Origin: Capitulum mitella
Taxonomy: Eukaryota > Arthropoda > Thecostraca > Pollicipedomorpha > Pollicipedidae
Assembly (NCBI GenBank): GCA_030062745.1
Contig: CP099846.1
Span: 4,650,001-4,714,000, forward strand
Direction: 5' to 3'
Length of the DNA stretch: 64,000 bases
Below, piece after piece: positions 25,801-36,478 of this stretch. The stretch's first letter is position 1; every line of letters starts with the position of its first letter. The notes beneath the pieces are model-generated. The model was not told the DNA's origin, searched no databases, and saw nothing but the letters and a program-made list of their open reading frames with translations. The position numbers and the translations under genes are program-made.

Positions 25801-27169
25801 CTGAAGGTACAAAGGAAGAGTTCAGGCACATTCACCACATGACAAAAATTATGCCAGAGATTTGTGGCAATCACCTTTTAGAGCAATAAAACACAGGCAA
25901 TAAAGAGCAAAAAATTTCCATACATAATAGTCATATAACAAAGGAACTGTTTGAAACACCATTCTGCCAGACTGCAAAGCATGGAGTGTGCACGCCCAAG
26001 ATGCGCCTCCATTATTGAGAATGCACACCTGGTGTGCCGCTGGGCAAGTTTAGCGCATGCTGGGCACACACTCAATTAGAGCATTACATGCCTGGGAATA
26101 ACTGGCCCTTTTTAATCCAGTCATTCTATTACAGTTCCATCTAGTTCCAGTTCTGCTTCTTAGGCTTTATTTTTGTGGCATAAAAGATTGCTTGTGACTG
26201 ATCAGATTTCTGTGGCCTGCCAAAAAAAGAAGAAATATTGATCACACCCCAAAATTCAATTTTCAAAAGCACACAATGTGATTCTGCAGCCATCTCAAGC
26301 CTACAGGAATCTAAAATGTGTTCATAAAAACTAACAAACACCTCAGAACAGGTACACAGATGCACCATTTCCAATGACTTGCCATCTTCTAATGACTTCC
26401 TCCAAAACAAATCTTACTATTTATGCTAAATTTTTTAATACCAAATCCACCACAGGGAAAAAACTGTCAGTTTAAAAGTTCATTTTTTCATGCCAAAGGA
26501 CATCTTAAGATCACTTAATCAACATCAGAACCAGTAAATGTGCAAGTCAACATAGTTTTCCACAAAAAACTTTGAAACTGGTAATAATTTGGAAACTACT
26601 GAATGCACTAATTCTGACTGGCATTGCTTTTCTTCACAGTTTGTTTGGTACCATGCATTGCTTTCCCTCCTTCAGTGAATTTATTTTTATTTTTCTGACA
26701 GTTTTTTGAGACAGCACATGCTGCGCATACCAGAACATCTTCATGCATGCCAAAACCATTCATTGCATGCCTGGGAATAGCCATGTACATGCCCCAGCTG
26801 GTATAAATTGTCTGGTGCATGCCAACGGGATCTCGTAAAAGCCTGCAATGATTACCAGTCTGACCATTCTGGAGGTAAAATTAATTCCCATAACAAATGG
26901 GCAAAGCAAAATGCACCAAATGCACAAGCAAATGACAATCTGAGATGTGGGACAAGGACCTGACATCTTACACATTACTTTCCATGCTACCACACATAAA
27001 CCAGGCAGCAAAGAGCTGCTGTGTCTGTGGGCAAAACCTAGAGTAGAAAGGTAATCATTTAGAAGTGCACTCTTCCTTTTTTAATTAAGTTTAAAAACCT
27101 ATAACTAATATTACTAACAGATGCTTTGATCTTAATGCTTCATTTTCCCACTAATTAATAGCTTGTATG
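25801..27169. other. CpG-depleted segment, probable 5' UTR intron of USP14
   Basis: AT-rich sequence with very few CpG. A polypyrimidine tract and AG acceptor on the minus strand (exon starts at 25,800) imply that USP14 transcription begins further upstream, so this segment would be intronic. No coding sequence was found. Confidence 0.55.
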
Positions 27170-28095
27170 AAGAATATGCCCTTCCGACTGGTAAATATAA
27201 ACTGTCTACCTATCCCGAAAGAAATGGCCATAACATGGCAGAACAATCACCTGATATTACAACGCACTAAAGAACTTTTGGCACAGCAATCTATGCCTAC
27301 ACGACACTTCCAACACTTCTGGAGGATGACGTGTTCCACGACCCACAATCGATTTTTATAGCGAGGTCACCATGTCGCCCAACGTTTCTCACCAACACAT
27401 CTCCGAATAACCGAAACAAACGCGCCGGGTGATGACTGGCGATTTGGTTATTCGTCCACGATTTAGGGGAGCATTCTTTTCAGAGTAAGCTGTAGTTAGA
27501 GTTGTCAGTGCTGGCACAGCTGACTAATATGGACCTGAAAGCAAGATGTTTGTCACTAAGCTTTTCGCTCACTGAATATCTATAAGAGTTAGCATTAATC
27601 GTAAAATCATTCAAAAAACAAAAAAACAGAATTTGGGTCTAATAAGATTTTTCTTAGTATATTGAAAAAGTAGCACTTTTAATATCCAGGAGATTCTGTG
27701 CCGAGCACAGCTGGCTATTTTAGAAGTTTCCTTTCATATAAGACAGTTTCGGCGCGTGGGTTGCACTGAATGCGCAATCAGATTGCGAGGTAGGGAGTGG
27801 CAATGCCCCGGCGTTTGCGGACATCCGTTGCGACTTCCGATTGTATGTTGATAGATTATTAGCATTAACAACCGATACCGGCAACATTTGGAAACGACCA
27901 ACAAAAAAGTAAGGCGTCGTCGAACATATTTTGGTATGGCAAGTGTGGGAGGAGACAACGCGGTCATTGTGCTAAATGTTGAAAGTGGTGGTTGCAGAAA
28001 GTGATAGAAATGACGTGTCCACTTGAGCTTTCAGTTTCTTCACTTCGGCTTAAGTTCTTCAACGTTCAGGTTTCATGAACAATTACAATACAACT
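27170..28095. promoter_or_regulatory. CpG-rich segment, candidate shared promoter of USP14 and ARPC4
   Basis: A sharp CpG-rich block of about 0.9 kb between CpG-poor flanks, midway between two divergent genes. A plausible minus-strand donor follows position 27,393 (TTG then GTGAGA) and could close a non-coding USP14 exon 1. No equivalent plus-strand donor could be chosen with confidence. Promoter function is inferred from position and composition. Confidence 0.5.
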
Positions 28096-28368
28096 TGTTT
28101 GTGTTGGAACTAAGCAACCATGGAAGTGGAACCATAAAGGGCCTTGGAACACTGTCCACACTGAATGCTAAAATGTAACATTGGGCTGGTGGCATTAACT
28201 GTAAGGAAGGGAGGGAATGACTTGCAAACTGCAACCCCTGAAGTGTTAGCTACTGCACTATTGCCACTTTTTTTTAGCTTGTATCATTTTCTTCAGTTTG
28301 TGCAAATGATGTATAGGTTGATATGTATGTTGCAGTTCCTTTTCATTTGCATGCCACATGTGAATGCA

Positions 28369-28371
<3 letters not shown>

Positions 28372-28414
<43 letters not shown>
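28372..28414. repeat. (AT)n microsatellite
   Basis: About 21 AT units within the presumed first intron of ARPC4. Simple repeat. Confidence 0.97.
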
Positions 28415-28415
<1 letters not shown>

Positions 28416-28539
28416 CTTTGTTGCTAGTAGAAAGATATCAAACAACATTAAAAAGTAAAGTTTGATACATAATTACTTTTATTATTACAGAATTCAGAAT
28501 TACACACAAATTGTGGTCACTGTTCACCTGTGCTCCCTT

Positions 28540-28920
28540 TGGGGAAAGGTAAATGGGGGTTCTGGCCCCCATTTTTTCCTTTCAGGACCCCTTTGGCCCT
28601 TTGGAGAGTTTACAGGATCCTCTGATATGGCTCCTTAGACCATAGCAGTCCCTTTTTGTTGGTATAGGAGGCCCATAGGAGATCCTTTAATGTTATAGGA
28701 GGCTCTCTTGCTACAGGAGATTCTTGAAGCTATAGGATGCCCCCTTGGTATTGCAGGAGGTCCCCTTGATGCTATAGGAGGCCTCTTGAAGCTATAGGAG
28801 ATCCCTGCAATGGTATGCTATGATTAGGTCTCTAGGCCATGGGAGGTGACCTCAGCAGTTTTTGACAGTCTCTGTTTGGTTTAGGAGACTCCCTTGTGGT
28901 GAGGAGGTCCCCTTCCATGG
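28540..28920. repeat. 20-21 bp minisatellite, CpG-poor relative of the 14.5-15.8 kb array
   Basis: Units such as GCTATAGGAGGCCTCTTGA recur every 20-21 bp. Period and consensus resemble the CTGTAGGGGCCCCTGCCGGC array at 14,490-15,800, allowing for CpG loss. It lies upstream of the ARPC4 start-codon exon. Confidence 0.75.
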
Positions 28921-29027
28921 ATCCCCATGGTTGATTCCTGGCTACATTCCTTTATGGTGATATTAAACTTATGTTATTGTTTTGCCAGTTGTTTTGCATG
29001 CAGGGCAGAGCTGGAACTTAACATTGT

Positions 29028-29046
29028 GTAAGTACATCAGACTTAC
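29028..29046. repeat. Small hairpin repeat, copy 1
   Basis: GTAAGT and ACTTAC arms around ACATCAG. A near-identical unit lies at 30,773-30,795. Both flank early ARPC4 exons within introns. Confidence 0.6.
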
Positions 29047-29157
29047 TGTGATACTGTGACTGTGATAAACTTGATGAAAGCCCCATTGAATTTCAAACTT
29101 TTTCAGGAAAGGGATCTGCACCAGCACCTTTGAACATACTGCAAGACACATTGTACA

Positions 29158-32100
29158 ATGGTAAGTAAGTCTTACATTTTCATGTACTTCTTAGCATATG
29201 TTTGACAAAGCTCTCCAAAACTGATTCTGATATGTCCATCCCTTGTAAAGTCTAATGAGTTGACATATTGTATTTTCTTGATTACTAAATGTTAATTATT
29301 ATCAGCTGTTATAGTTGGGTGAGTCATGTTTGCCTTGAGAAATCTGGCTGATTTTACAGACTACAGGCTCAGTTTCCTGTCCACTAAGTTGAAAGGGTCA
29401 AGGTAGGGCATGATGTAGCACTCCATACCCTACCCCTGCACCACCCACCAAGCAAGCACCTCCCCAGTCTCTTGTACTCCTTTGCTGATACACTCTTATT
29501 AATGAGTCCTGCCAGGACTGCTTGCTGCGTCCCCTGCCTCACATTCGGCTGGCGGCCAGCAGCCGGCAGTCATTCTCATACCCAGCGGCTGCACTGTGCA
29601 ATCGACTGCCAGAGGGGGCGACGCGGCTCCCTCCTGCCATATGCAGGAGGGTCGGGAGAGCTTGTATGGCCAGCAAATGATGTGTGTTTTTGCATGGCTG
29701 TTCCACCCTGAGGTTTACCTCCTATTGACAGTGACACTGAAAAGCCACAGCTTGTGTGCAGTGTTGCCAATGCACACTTTTATTTCATGATGAAAATTAT
29801 GGCAGTTGTAAGCCATAATAGGTGATGTTGACAACTTTTTGAGGGAGATGACATTTTTTGTTGCCAGCCTTATAATTGCAGTACAGTATCAGGGCCTGTA
29901 AATTTTCTTTGTTGGCTCCCTAGTTCCTGGCTGTTGATAGTTCTTGACGTTCCAACCAGGGCATATGTAGACATACCAGAATGCTCTCTTAGCAGAAATC
30001 TGGGGTGCTCTATGGGTCAGAACCCATCTCCAAGAATGGACCATTAGTTGAATGATAGAGACACAAATACACTGGTCAGAGACACAAATACACTGGTCTT
30101 AACATGTACCATGGTTGTTGTCACTTTCATCACATTCCCTTTGCTTAGGAGTAAATGTATTCTAGAAGACCTCATCCAAATTTTGGTCTGGATGTTGGTG
30201 ATGTCAAAAATAAAGTATCGTGATTGTGAGGAGCCTCATATGGTGAATCAAGCCATGTGCCTCGAACCTCTTTTTGGAAAGCTTTATGGTGTAAAGGAGG
30301 TTGATGAATTTATCAGTGACCGGGCACCCCTGAAAATCTCTTGCTCACCGCTGACAAGTTTGGCGGTCTGTTTCTGGTTTTGCTAGAGCAGGTTTCTCTC
30401 TTTTTTATTCCCAGTCCAACCTAAACGAACTACCCTTCCTCTGCGTCGGATCTGTCCTTTGAGTTGGATTGCTCCGTGGACAGTTGTTGCCAGCTTGTCA
30501 GCGTGCGGCTTGCCTCGACGCCGAACGTTAACGCCCCGCGTTCTGCCGTAGGCGGCCACCCTGAAGCCGTACCTGACCGCCGTGCGACACACTCTGACCG
30601 CCGCCATGTGCCTGGAGGACTTCTCGTCGCAGGTCGTGGAGAGGCACAATAAGCCGGAGGTGGAAGTCAGGTTCGTAGCTCTGTCGCCGTGTCGCCCGCC
30701 GTCAGGTGGAGACAGCGACATATGGCACGTTTAAATAGCTAAAGTTAACCATTGATGGATGGACAATACTTTGTGTAAGTACATCGGACTTACACTACAT
30801 ACAATAGGACGTGTTCTCCCTTGCGTGCATCGGAACCTTGGATCTGCCGCCAAAAAAATGCACTCTGTAAACATAACACCTGACGCAGACAGCTGCTGAT
30901 TGTCAGATTGGGGCAGGAATTTTAGGCGGCTTCCTGGCGCGGTCGTGTTGGATGTGACGTCGGTGGTCTGTGCGCGCGGCAGGACCAGCAAGGAGCTGCT
31001 GTTGACCCCCGTCATCATCAGCCGTAACGAGAAGGAACGCGTGCTCATCGAGTCGTCCATCAACTCGATCCGCGTCAGCATCGCCATCAAGCAGGCCGAC
31101 GAGATCGAGAAGATCCTCTGCCACAAGTTCATGCGCTTCATGATGATGCGCGCCGAGAACTTCGTCATCTTGCGGCGCAAACCGGTCCAGGTGTGTATGT
31201 TTAGATTGTGTCCGACTGCAGGCCTTATATAGCGACGGTTAGCAGCGCAGCAGAACCTGCGAGTTGCGGCCTGGGCTACCGCACTGTTCCGATAGGTTTT
31301 GTGTGCCTTTGTTAGTATGTTGTAGGTGACGGTATCCGTTTTCGTACTCTAAGTATCATTTATCACTTGCTATGAATAATAATATAATATTATAGTGAAA
31401 AATTGCTCGTTTACCTTAAAAGTTTTTTTGTTCGGTGATATTGCGTTACCAGTGAAGGATATATATGGACATGCGGAAATGTTAAAGAGTATTCCATGGA
31501 ATGGCTGAGTCGCAGCCTTTCGTTGGGAAGCCCAAATGGTGTAAACGGTACAACCAGGTTTCCATATTCAAACTCTAGGGATGATATTGATGTATGGTCA
31601 CGGACAATGGACGAGACGTTTTCGGTGACCTAAGTTCCTTGAAATGGTGTCAGGTTAATATATTTTACATCATTTGTCTCACATTGTGGTTAAGTGTGAC
31701 ACCTAAATTGTCACCTGTGGACTTAAAGAGAGCGCCTTTTTAGGTCGCTTCATGATCGAAAAATCCATCAAGTGTGCAGCGAGCGAGGAATTATTCATAT
31801 CATCTTGATTCATGTCGAATTCGAATCGAACTCATATCATGTGATATAAATCGAGCACGTGACCGAGTGTGGTGTGAGCTGCACGTTACTCATGGTTTGT
31901 GCTTTCCATAGTGGCGCGCCGCTCTCTGGCCTGTACATTACGTTCTGCTATCGGCCAGCACCTCTGTCACGTCCCCCACCACTGCCACGACGTGATGCAC
32001 GCCTCTGCTCGCAGGGGTACGACATCAGCTTCCTGATCACCAACCAGCACACGGAGGCCATGTACAAGCACAAGCTGGTGGACTTCGTCATCACGTTCAT

Positions 32101-32591
32101 GGAGGAAATCGACAAGGAGATTAGCGAGATGAAGCTTGCTGTAAACGCGCGCGCCAGGATATGCGCCGAAGAGTTCCTGAAGCGGGTGAGTCGCACCGAC
32201 CCGGACTCAGGCTCACAGCCGACCACAGACCAGGAGAGATGCAAGCGTCAGGCCGTTAGCAGTGCCATTCGTGCGACAACAAGTTTGTTAAGCGACATTA
32301 AATTGAAAGTATTAAGTAAGGTAAAGCAGTACTTATGTCTGGCGGTTTGAAGTGAAGTATGAAGTTGATTGCAATGCTGCTGCGTTTTCTATATTCCGAT
32401 GCATTTATCTGTTTAAAAGTAAACTATTTCCGGAAGCGTGCTGTATTCAGTTACGGAACAGACACATTTAAGACCGTAGTTCGTGTTGGTTATGTTTTTT
32501 TGACGAAAACAGACGACAGCTTGAACAGTGTTTTGGGCGTGATGGCATAATATATGATCCGTCACCGCACGATGTTTGGTTTCAGTTCTAG
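29158..32591 (+). CDS. ARPC4: Actin-related protein 2/3 complex subunit 4 (p20-Arc)
   Basis: Core subunit of the Arp2/3 complex, which nucleates branched actin filaments; ARPC4 and ARPC2 form its structural backbone. Coding exons are 29158-29160 (ATG only), 30552-30670, 30983-31190, 32015-32185 and 32586-32591 (TTC TAG only). The joined protein is 168 aa, the usual family length, which supports both tiny terminal pieces. Recognisable blocks are [51 protein letters not shown] and YKHKLVDFV, ending EEFLKRF. The ATG closes a 54-nt exon (29107-29160) bounded by a TTTTTCAG acceptor and a GTAAGTAAGT donor, so the rest of that exon is 5' UTR and another non-coding exon lies upstream. Exons 2-5 are certain; the position of the ATG is the best candidate among several. 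Confidence 0.94.
29500..29685 (+). pseudogene. Possible non-LTR retrotransposon reverse transcriptase 3' remnant
   Basis: A plus-strand translation across this stretch contains [16 protein letters not shown], then ALCNRLPEG, then a PPAICRR-like tail. It resembles the C-terminal end common in CR1/jockey-type reverse transcriptases (arginine-rich block, then a WNSLP-like motif). It is short, broken, and CpG-rich within a CpG-poor intron. It may be a recent fragment; the family assignment is tentative. Confidence 0.35.
30773..30795. repeat. Small hairpin repeat, copy 2
   Basis: A perfect 8-bp stem, GTGTAAGT with ACTTACAC, around a 7-nt loop, about 100 nt downstream of ARPC4 exon 30552-30670. 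The core matches the copy at 29,028. Confidence 0.7.
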
Positions 32592-33756
32592 CCGTTTGGC
32601 CGGCCATGCCTGAAGTACCGAACTGCCAAACAGCAAGCTCGGCTTAGCTTCCCAACGTCGACTTCTCCGCAGCGGCCGGCACTGGTTCGGCCTTCTCGCC
32701 CACCGTCGACGGCGATTGGCCGACCCGTGACTCCACCGACGCCGATTGGCTAGTCGAGCGTGCTGCTTGGCCGCGATTGGCTGGCCGGGTCTGACGGCAG
32801 GATCGTGATTGGTGAACCGGCGACGGACCCGGGTTCGATGGCCCCTGATTGACGGCCATGTCGGGTCTTGCCAGCCGGGATTGGTTCGTTTAGCCCGTTC
32901 GCTTATGATGCAGTCGAGATGAGTGCAACAGGACCACAGCCAAGAAGACAGAATACCTTCGGGGCGTACTTGTCATGGTTCGGGAGATAAGTGGCTCGCC
33001 CTTCGCGCAAAATTTGCCTCTCGTCTGCTGCCATCGAGTTCGTGTTGGCTGTTCGATGATTGCAGAGGTCCCGTGACTGTTTTGTAGGGGCGCACTAAGG
33101 GATCAAGGTGGACAGTGACCGCTGCGAACTCGAGTGATTCTTTTATACGACGCTTGCTTCTGTGAAGGTGCAGAGTCCGGTCAGCCATTGCAGGCACGCG
33201 CCGCCTAACCGGTCAACATTGTTATTCGTGCCTTTTGCTTGCTGTTCAATGCGGCCTCCATCCATTTCCCTCGATTCTTTGTATCCTTTGCGTTGAGATG
33301 CCTGGAGTGTCTCATTTGATCAACCTCATTGATTGTATGCCTATTTTTTCTGTTCGTGGTATATAACTGTTACGACGATGAGCCCGCATGTATGGCAGAC
33401 ATGCTGAACGACACTGATACGCGACTGCAGAACCCTAATAGGCCAGTTTGATTGCCTTCTGGGACTAAAATGCTGCATTCTCTGACACTGTCATGTTTCG
33501 GAAGCTGTAGCTTTCGGGGTTTACAGTACCAGTCCCGTAATTGTGGTGTTTTCATGTTCTCCTATCGACATACGTATGCTTCGGAAAAGTCCGTTCTGGC
33601 CCCATACGGAATGATTCTTACAGACACGCGACATCATCTGAATGCGAGCATAGGGATTTGACAAGTATTACCATTCTCTTCATCAAGTCAATGCACAGGA
33701 CATAACAGGAACGGAAGTGCCCGGGCTCCGCGGCGGCGGTCGGCGTTCGGCCAGCG
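32592..33756. other. Convergent intergenic region between ARPC4 and UBOX5
   Basis: The 3' ends of ARPC4 (plus) and UBOX5 (minus) face each other here. No gene and no clear AATAAA for either was found. It contains the CCAAT-box cluster described separately. Confidence 0.6.
32711..32885. promoter_or_regulatory. Cluster of inverted CCAAT boxes
   Basis: Five ATTGG motifs on the plus strand start at 32715, 32745, 32776, 32808 and 32880; a mutated GATTGA lies near 32847. The first four are spaced 30, 31 and 32 bp, close to three helical turns, the spacing typical of NF-Y sites in multi-CCAAT promoters. No gene start is seen nearby, so a degenerate 30-bp tandem repeat is the alternative. Confidence 0.5.
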
Positions 33757-35058
33757 CTAGCTGTGCAGGCGGACGGCGTCGCACTTGTTGAACGCCTGCC
33801 GACAGGTGGCGCACTCGGCCGCCTTGGGCAGGCGCAGCAGACAGGCGCGGCAGACAGCGTGGCCGCAGGGCAGCGAGTAGAGCGGCGGCCCGGCGCTGCC
33901 GCAGCGGCACGAGGCGGCCGCCGCCGCCGCCGCCGCCGGCCGCGGCTGAAACGACGCCAGGCCGTGCAGGACGGCCCGCAGCGCCGAGTCGAGGTCGCCG
34001 CCAGTGGCCGCCGCCGCCGCGCCGCCGGACGCCGCCGGCGTCGGCACCGAGCGCGGCTCGTAGACGGCCGGCCGGCGCGGCGGCGGCAGCGGTGACGCGG
34101 GCCGCTTGCGGGCGCGGCCCACGGTGCGGCCGAGCGCGGCGAGCTCGGCCGCGCGGCCGGCGTGCTCGAACAGGAAGTGGTCGATACGCGCCTTGAGCGC
34201 CGCGTCCGGCACGGGCAGCGAGCCGGGGCCGAACGGCACGCCCGAGAACGGGTCGCCGGGCGGCCGTCCCCAGGCGGCCTCGGCCCGCTCGTGGCGATCC
34301 AGCGTCGCCTGGTCCACCGTGTGGCCAGATGGCAGCACCATCGGCAGCAGCATCACCTCGCACGTGATCGGGTCCAGGAACTCGTCCGGCGGCTGCGGGC
34401 CGGCCGTCTCCAGCCGGGCCCGCGCCTCCTCGCGCGGCGGCCGGGCCGGCGCCGGCGGCGGGCCGGGCCGGACCGGCGCCGACCGCCGGACGACCGCCCG
34501 CTCGGCGGCGCTCCTCTCCTGCAAGACGGCCCGCAGCGCCGGGTGCTCCGGCTCGGCCGGCGCCGCCCACACGCGCAGGCTGCTCAGGCAGAGCGCGCTG
34601 GGGCCGCAGGCGCGCGTCAGCGTGAGCCGCAGCCGGCGGACGCGGCACAGCGCCGTCCGGTCGCGGCAGCTGAGCGGCAGCCGGTGCGCGCCGGCCGGCG
34701 GCCGCGGCCGCGGCTCCGACCCGGCCACGAACGCCACCAGCTCGGGCGGCGTCTGGCCGCGCCGCTCCCAGAGCGAGCCGGCCGGCTGCCAGACGTCCGC
34801 GTCCCCGGTGGCCACCAGCAGCTGGCAGCCGGTGGTCAGCTGGCGGCCGAGCCGCAGGCCGAGCCACACCTGGCGGAGCGACACGGGCGCGCAGAACTGC
34901 AGCGTCACGCTGACCGGGGGCCGCACGAACCCAGCCGCCAGGAAGCCGCGGCCGGCCGGCTCCAGCAGGTTCGCCGGCTCGAAGCCGTCGCTGCAGGCTG
35001 AGCTGGCCGTCACCGACTGGCACAGGCCCGCCGAGCAAAAGTCCAGCGGCGAGCCCAT
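33757..35058 (-). CDS. UBOX5: RING finger protein 37 / U-box domain-containing protein 5 (E3 ubiquitin ligase)
   Basis: UBOX5/RNF37 is a nuclear E3 ligase carrying both a U-box and a C-terminal RING-like domain. This single open exon encodes 433 aa, against about 541 in human. The N-terminal domain (about 1-200) begins with the DGFEPANLL and FVRPPVSVTLQF blocks typical of the family. The U-box (about 224-300) runs from PPDEFLDPITCEVM through LPSGHTVDQATLDRH and DPFSGVPF to LKARIDHFLFEHAG. The RING (about 381-424) shows C-x-C, LPCGHAVCRACL and CATC; the last residues are AVRLHS. Linkers are Ala/Arg/Pro-rich in very GC-rich DNA. The ATG at 35,058 is preceded by possible acceptors (CCCAG directly before it, or GACAG about 20 nt upstream), so the gene probably has a non-coding first exon near 37.85 kb, though an unseen coding exon cannot be excluded. 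Confidence 0.9.
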   Translation of the reverse strand: MGSPLDFCSAGLCQSVTASSACSDGFEPANLLEPAGRGFLAAGFVRPPVSVTLQFCAPVSLRQVWLGLRLGRQLTTGCQLLVATGDADVWQPAGSLWERRGQTPPELVAFVAGSEPRPRPPAGAHRLPLSCRDRTALCRVRRLRLTLTRACGPSALCLSSLRVWAAPAEPEHPALRAVLQERSAAERAVVRRSAPVRPGPPPAPARPPREEARARLETAGPQPPDEFLDPITCEVMLLPMVLPSGHTVDQATLDRHERAEAAWGRPPGDPFSGVPFGPGSLPVPDAALKARIDHFLFEHAGRAAELAALGRTVGRARKRPASPLPPPRRPAVYEPRSVPTPAASGGAAAAATGGDLDSALRAVLHGLASFQPRPAAAAAAAASCRCGSAGPPLYSLPCGHAVCRACLLRLPKAAECATCRQAFNKCDAVRLHS

Positions 35059-36478
35059 CTGGGCCGGGACACCACCCTGTCGGGAGAAACTGGATGAGAT
35101 GTGGCATGCCCAACTGTCTCAAAAACTACGTCCAACCATGAAGTTTGATGGCCAGACGTCACAACGTGAAAAAAATGGCATTCAGTATTTTAAAGTGCCT
35201 TGATTCAGACTCAATATTCACTGGGTTTGTTTTCCTCATGACTCAAAACATCTATCAGTTACTACACCATAGTGATCATGATCATGTCACAAATCACATT
35301 CAGAATATCATCCAAAATACTGTTCACATACCAATGTACAGCTAGGTTTCCATACCGCTTTTTGTGGAAACATTCTTGATCTTAAAAAAGTTCACACAAC
35401 TTGCACAGTAAAAGGGCAATAACAAACCATTTCATTATAGCAGATGTCATACAGGTCTGACTAATTCTCACAAACCAATTATGCCTGTTTCAAGAGGTCA
35501 TGGAAAAACTCCTTTGAGAGGTCTTGCATGACTTCTGTAACATCAATAACACATGACCAGACCTCGAATATAAACTAACTTGAACAGTGTCTGCATCAAA
35601 AGGTACACCAAACAAGGTCATACTGCTCCATTCCTGCATCATGCACAGACTGGAACTTATCAGATTGATCTGACACTTTCCAGGATTTACTATCAATCCT
35701 ACCATTTACCCAGTTTGAGCTGGAATTGGGCACAAACCATTTTTACTCAAGTGATGTTTTCCTCTATAACAGGGTTGTGAGAGATTGCTTGCATGACACA
35801 TTTTCAGTGATATTCAAGACAAACTTGGACTGAAGAATACTGCTGTCACTTGAACATATTTAAGATACATCAAGAGAATAAGACAACAAAAGAGAAAAGC
35901 ACATACAATACAATGGTAGACTTAATAAGGTGACAAGATATTCAGAGGAGCCCTCCTGAATTGGACGTGGGGTTGATCATTTCTAAAATGAGGTGCAAAC
36001 TGTGCCTTAAGTGGAATTTGTGTCTTAAGCACTACTTGCATTCCTGGACCACAAGTCACTTTACACCAAGTACAGGGTAAAAAACAATACACCTGTTCCT
36101 GAAACACTACCAAAAAATGTTTTTCTTCTCATGCCTGGGATATTTGTGAAGCCATGATTAACCTCCCCCCATATGTATCACTGCAAGAATGGTCATACTG
36201 GAAATGAAGGCTGCCTGTCCCCTAGATGCCTTGTGGGTTCACCATCTCATTATGAGTTACATCTTTGTTGCAGGGGCACTACACAGGTCTGAATGCTGCT
36301 ATAGTGATGCTACACATTTCTATGCATGCAGCCAAAACAGAGAAAATGAGGCAATATACAGGACAAAAATGTAACGAAGATGGAAAGGAGAAATTTGCAT
36401 TTGGTTTTCCTTCTGTGTAATTGTTGTAGGATGCTTTTCCCATAATAGAGTACAAACTTCCTCATCTGAACATCAGGC

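Noticed and set aside
33683-35203. Long open frames on both strands over the UBOX5 exon (479 codons minus at 33683-35122, 365 codons plus at 34106-35203, 279 codons plus)
   Set aside because: The DNA is extremely GC-rich, so stop codons are rare in every frame. Only the 33757-35058 minus frame contains U-box and RING motifs; the others are Arg/Ala/Pro shadows.
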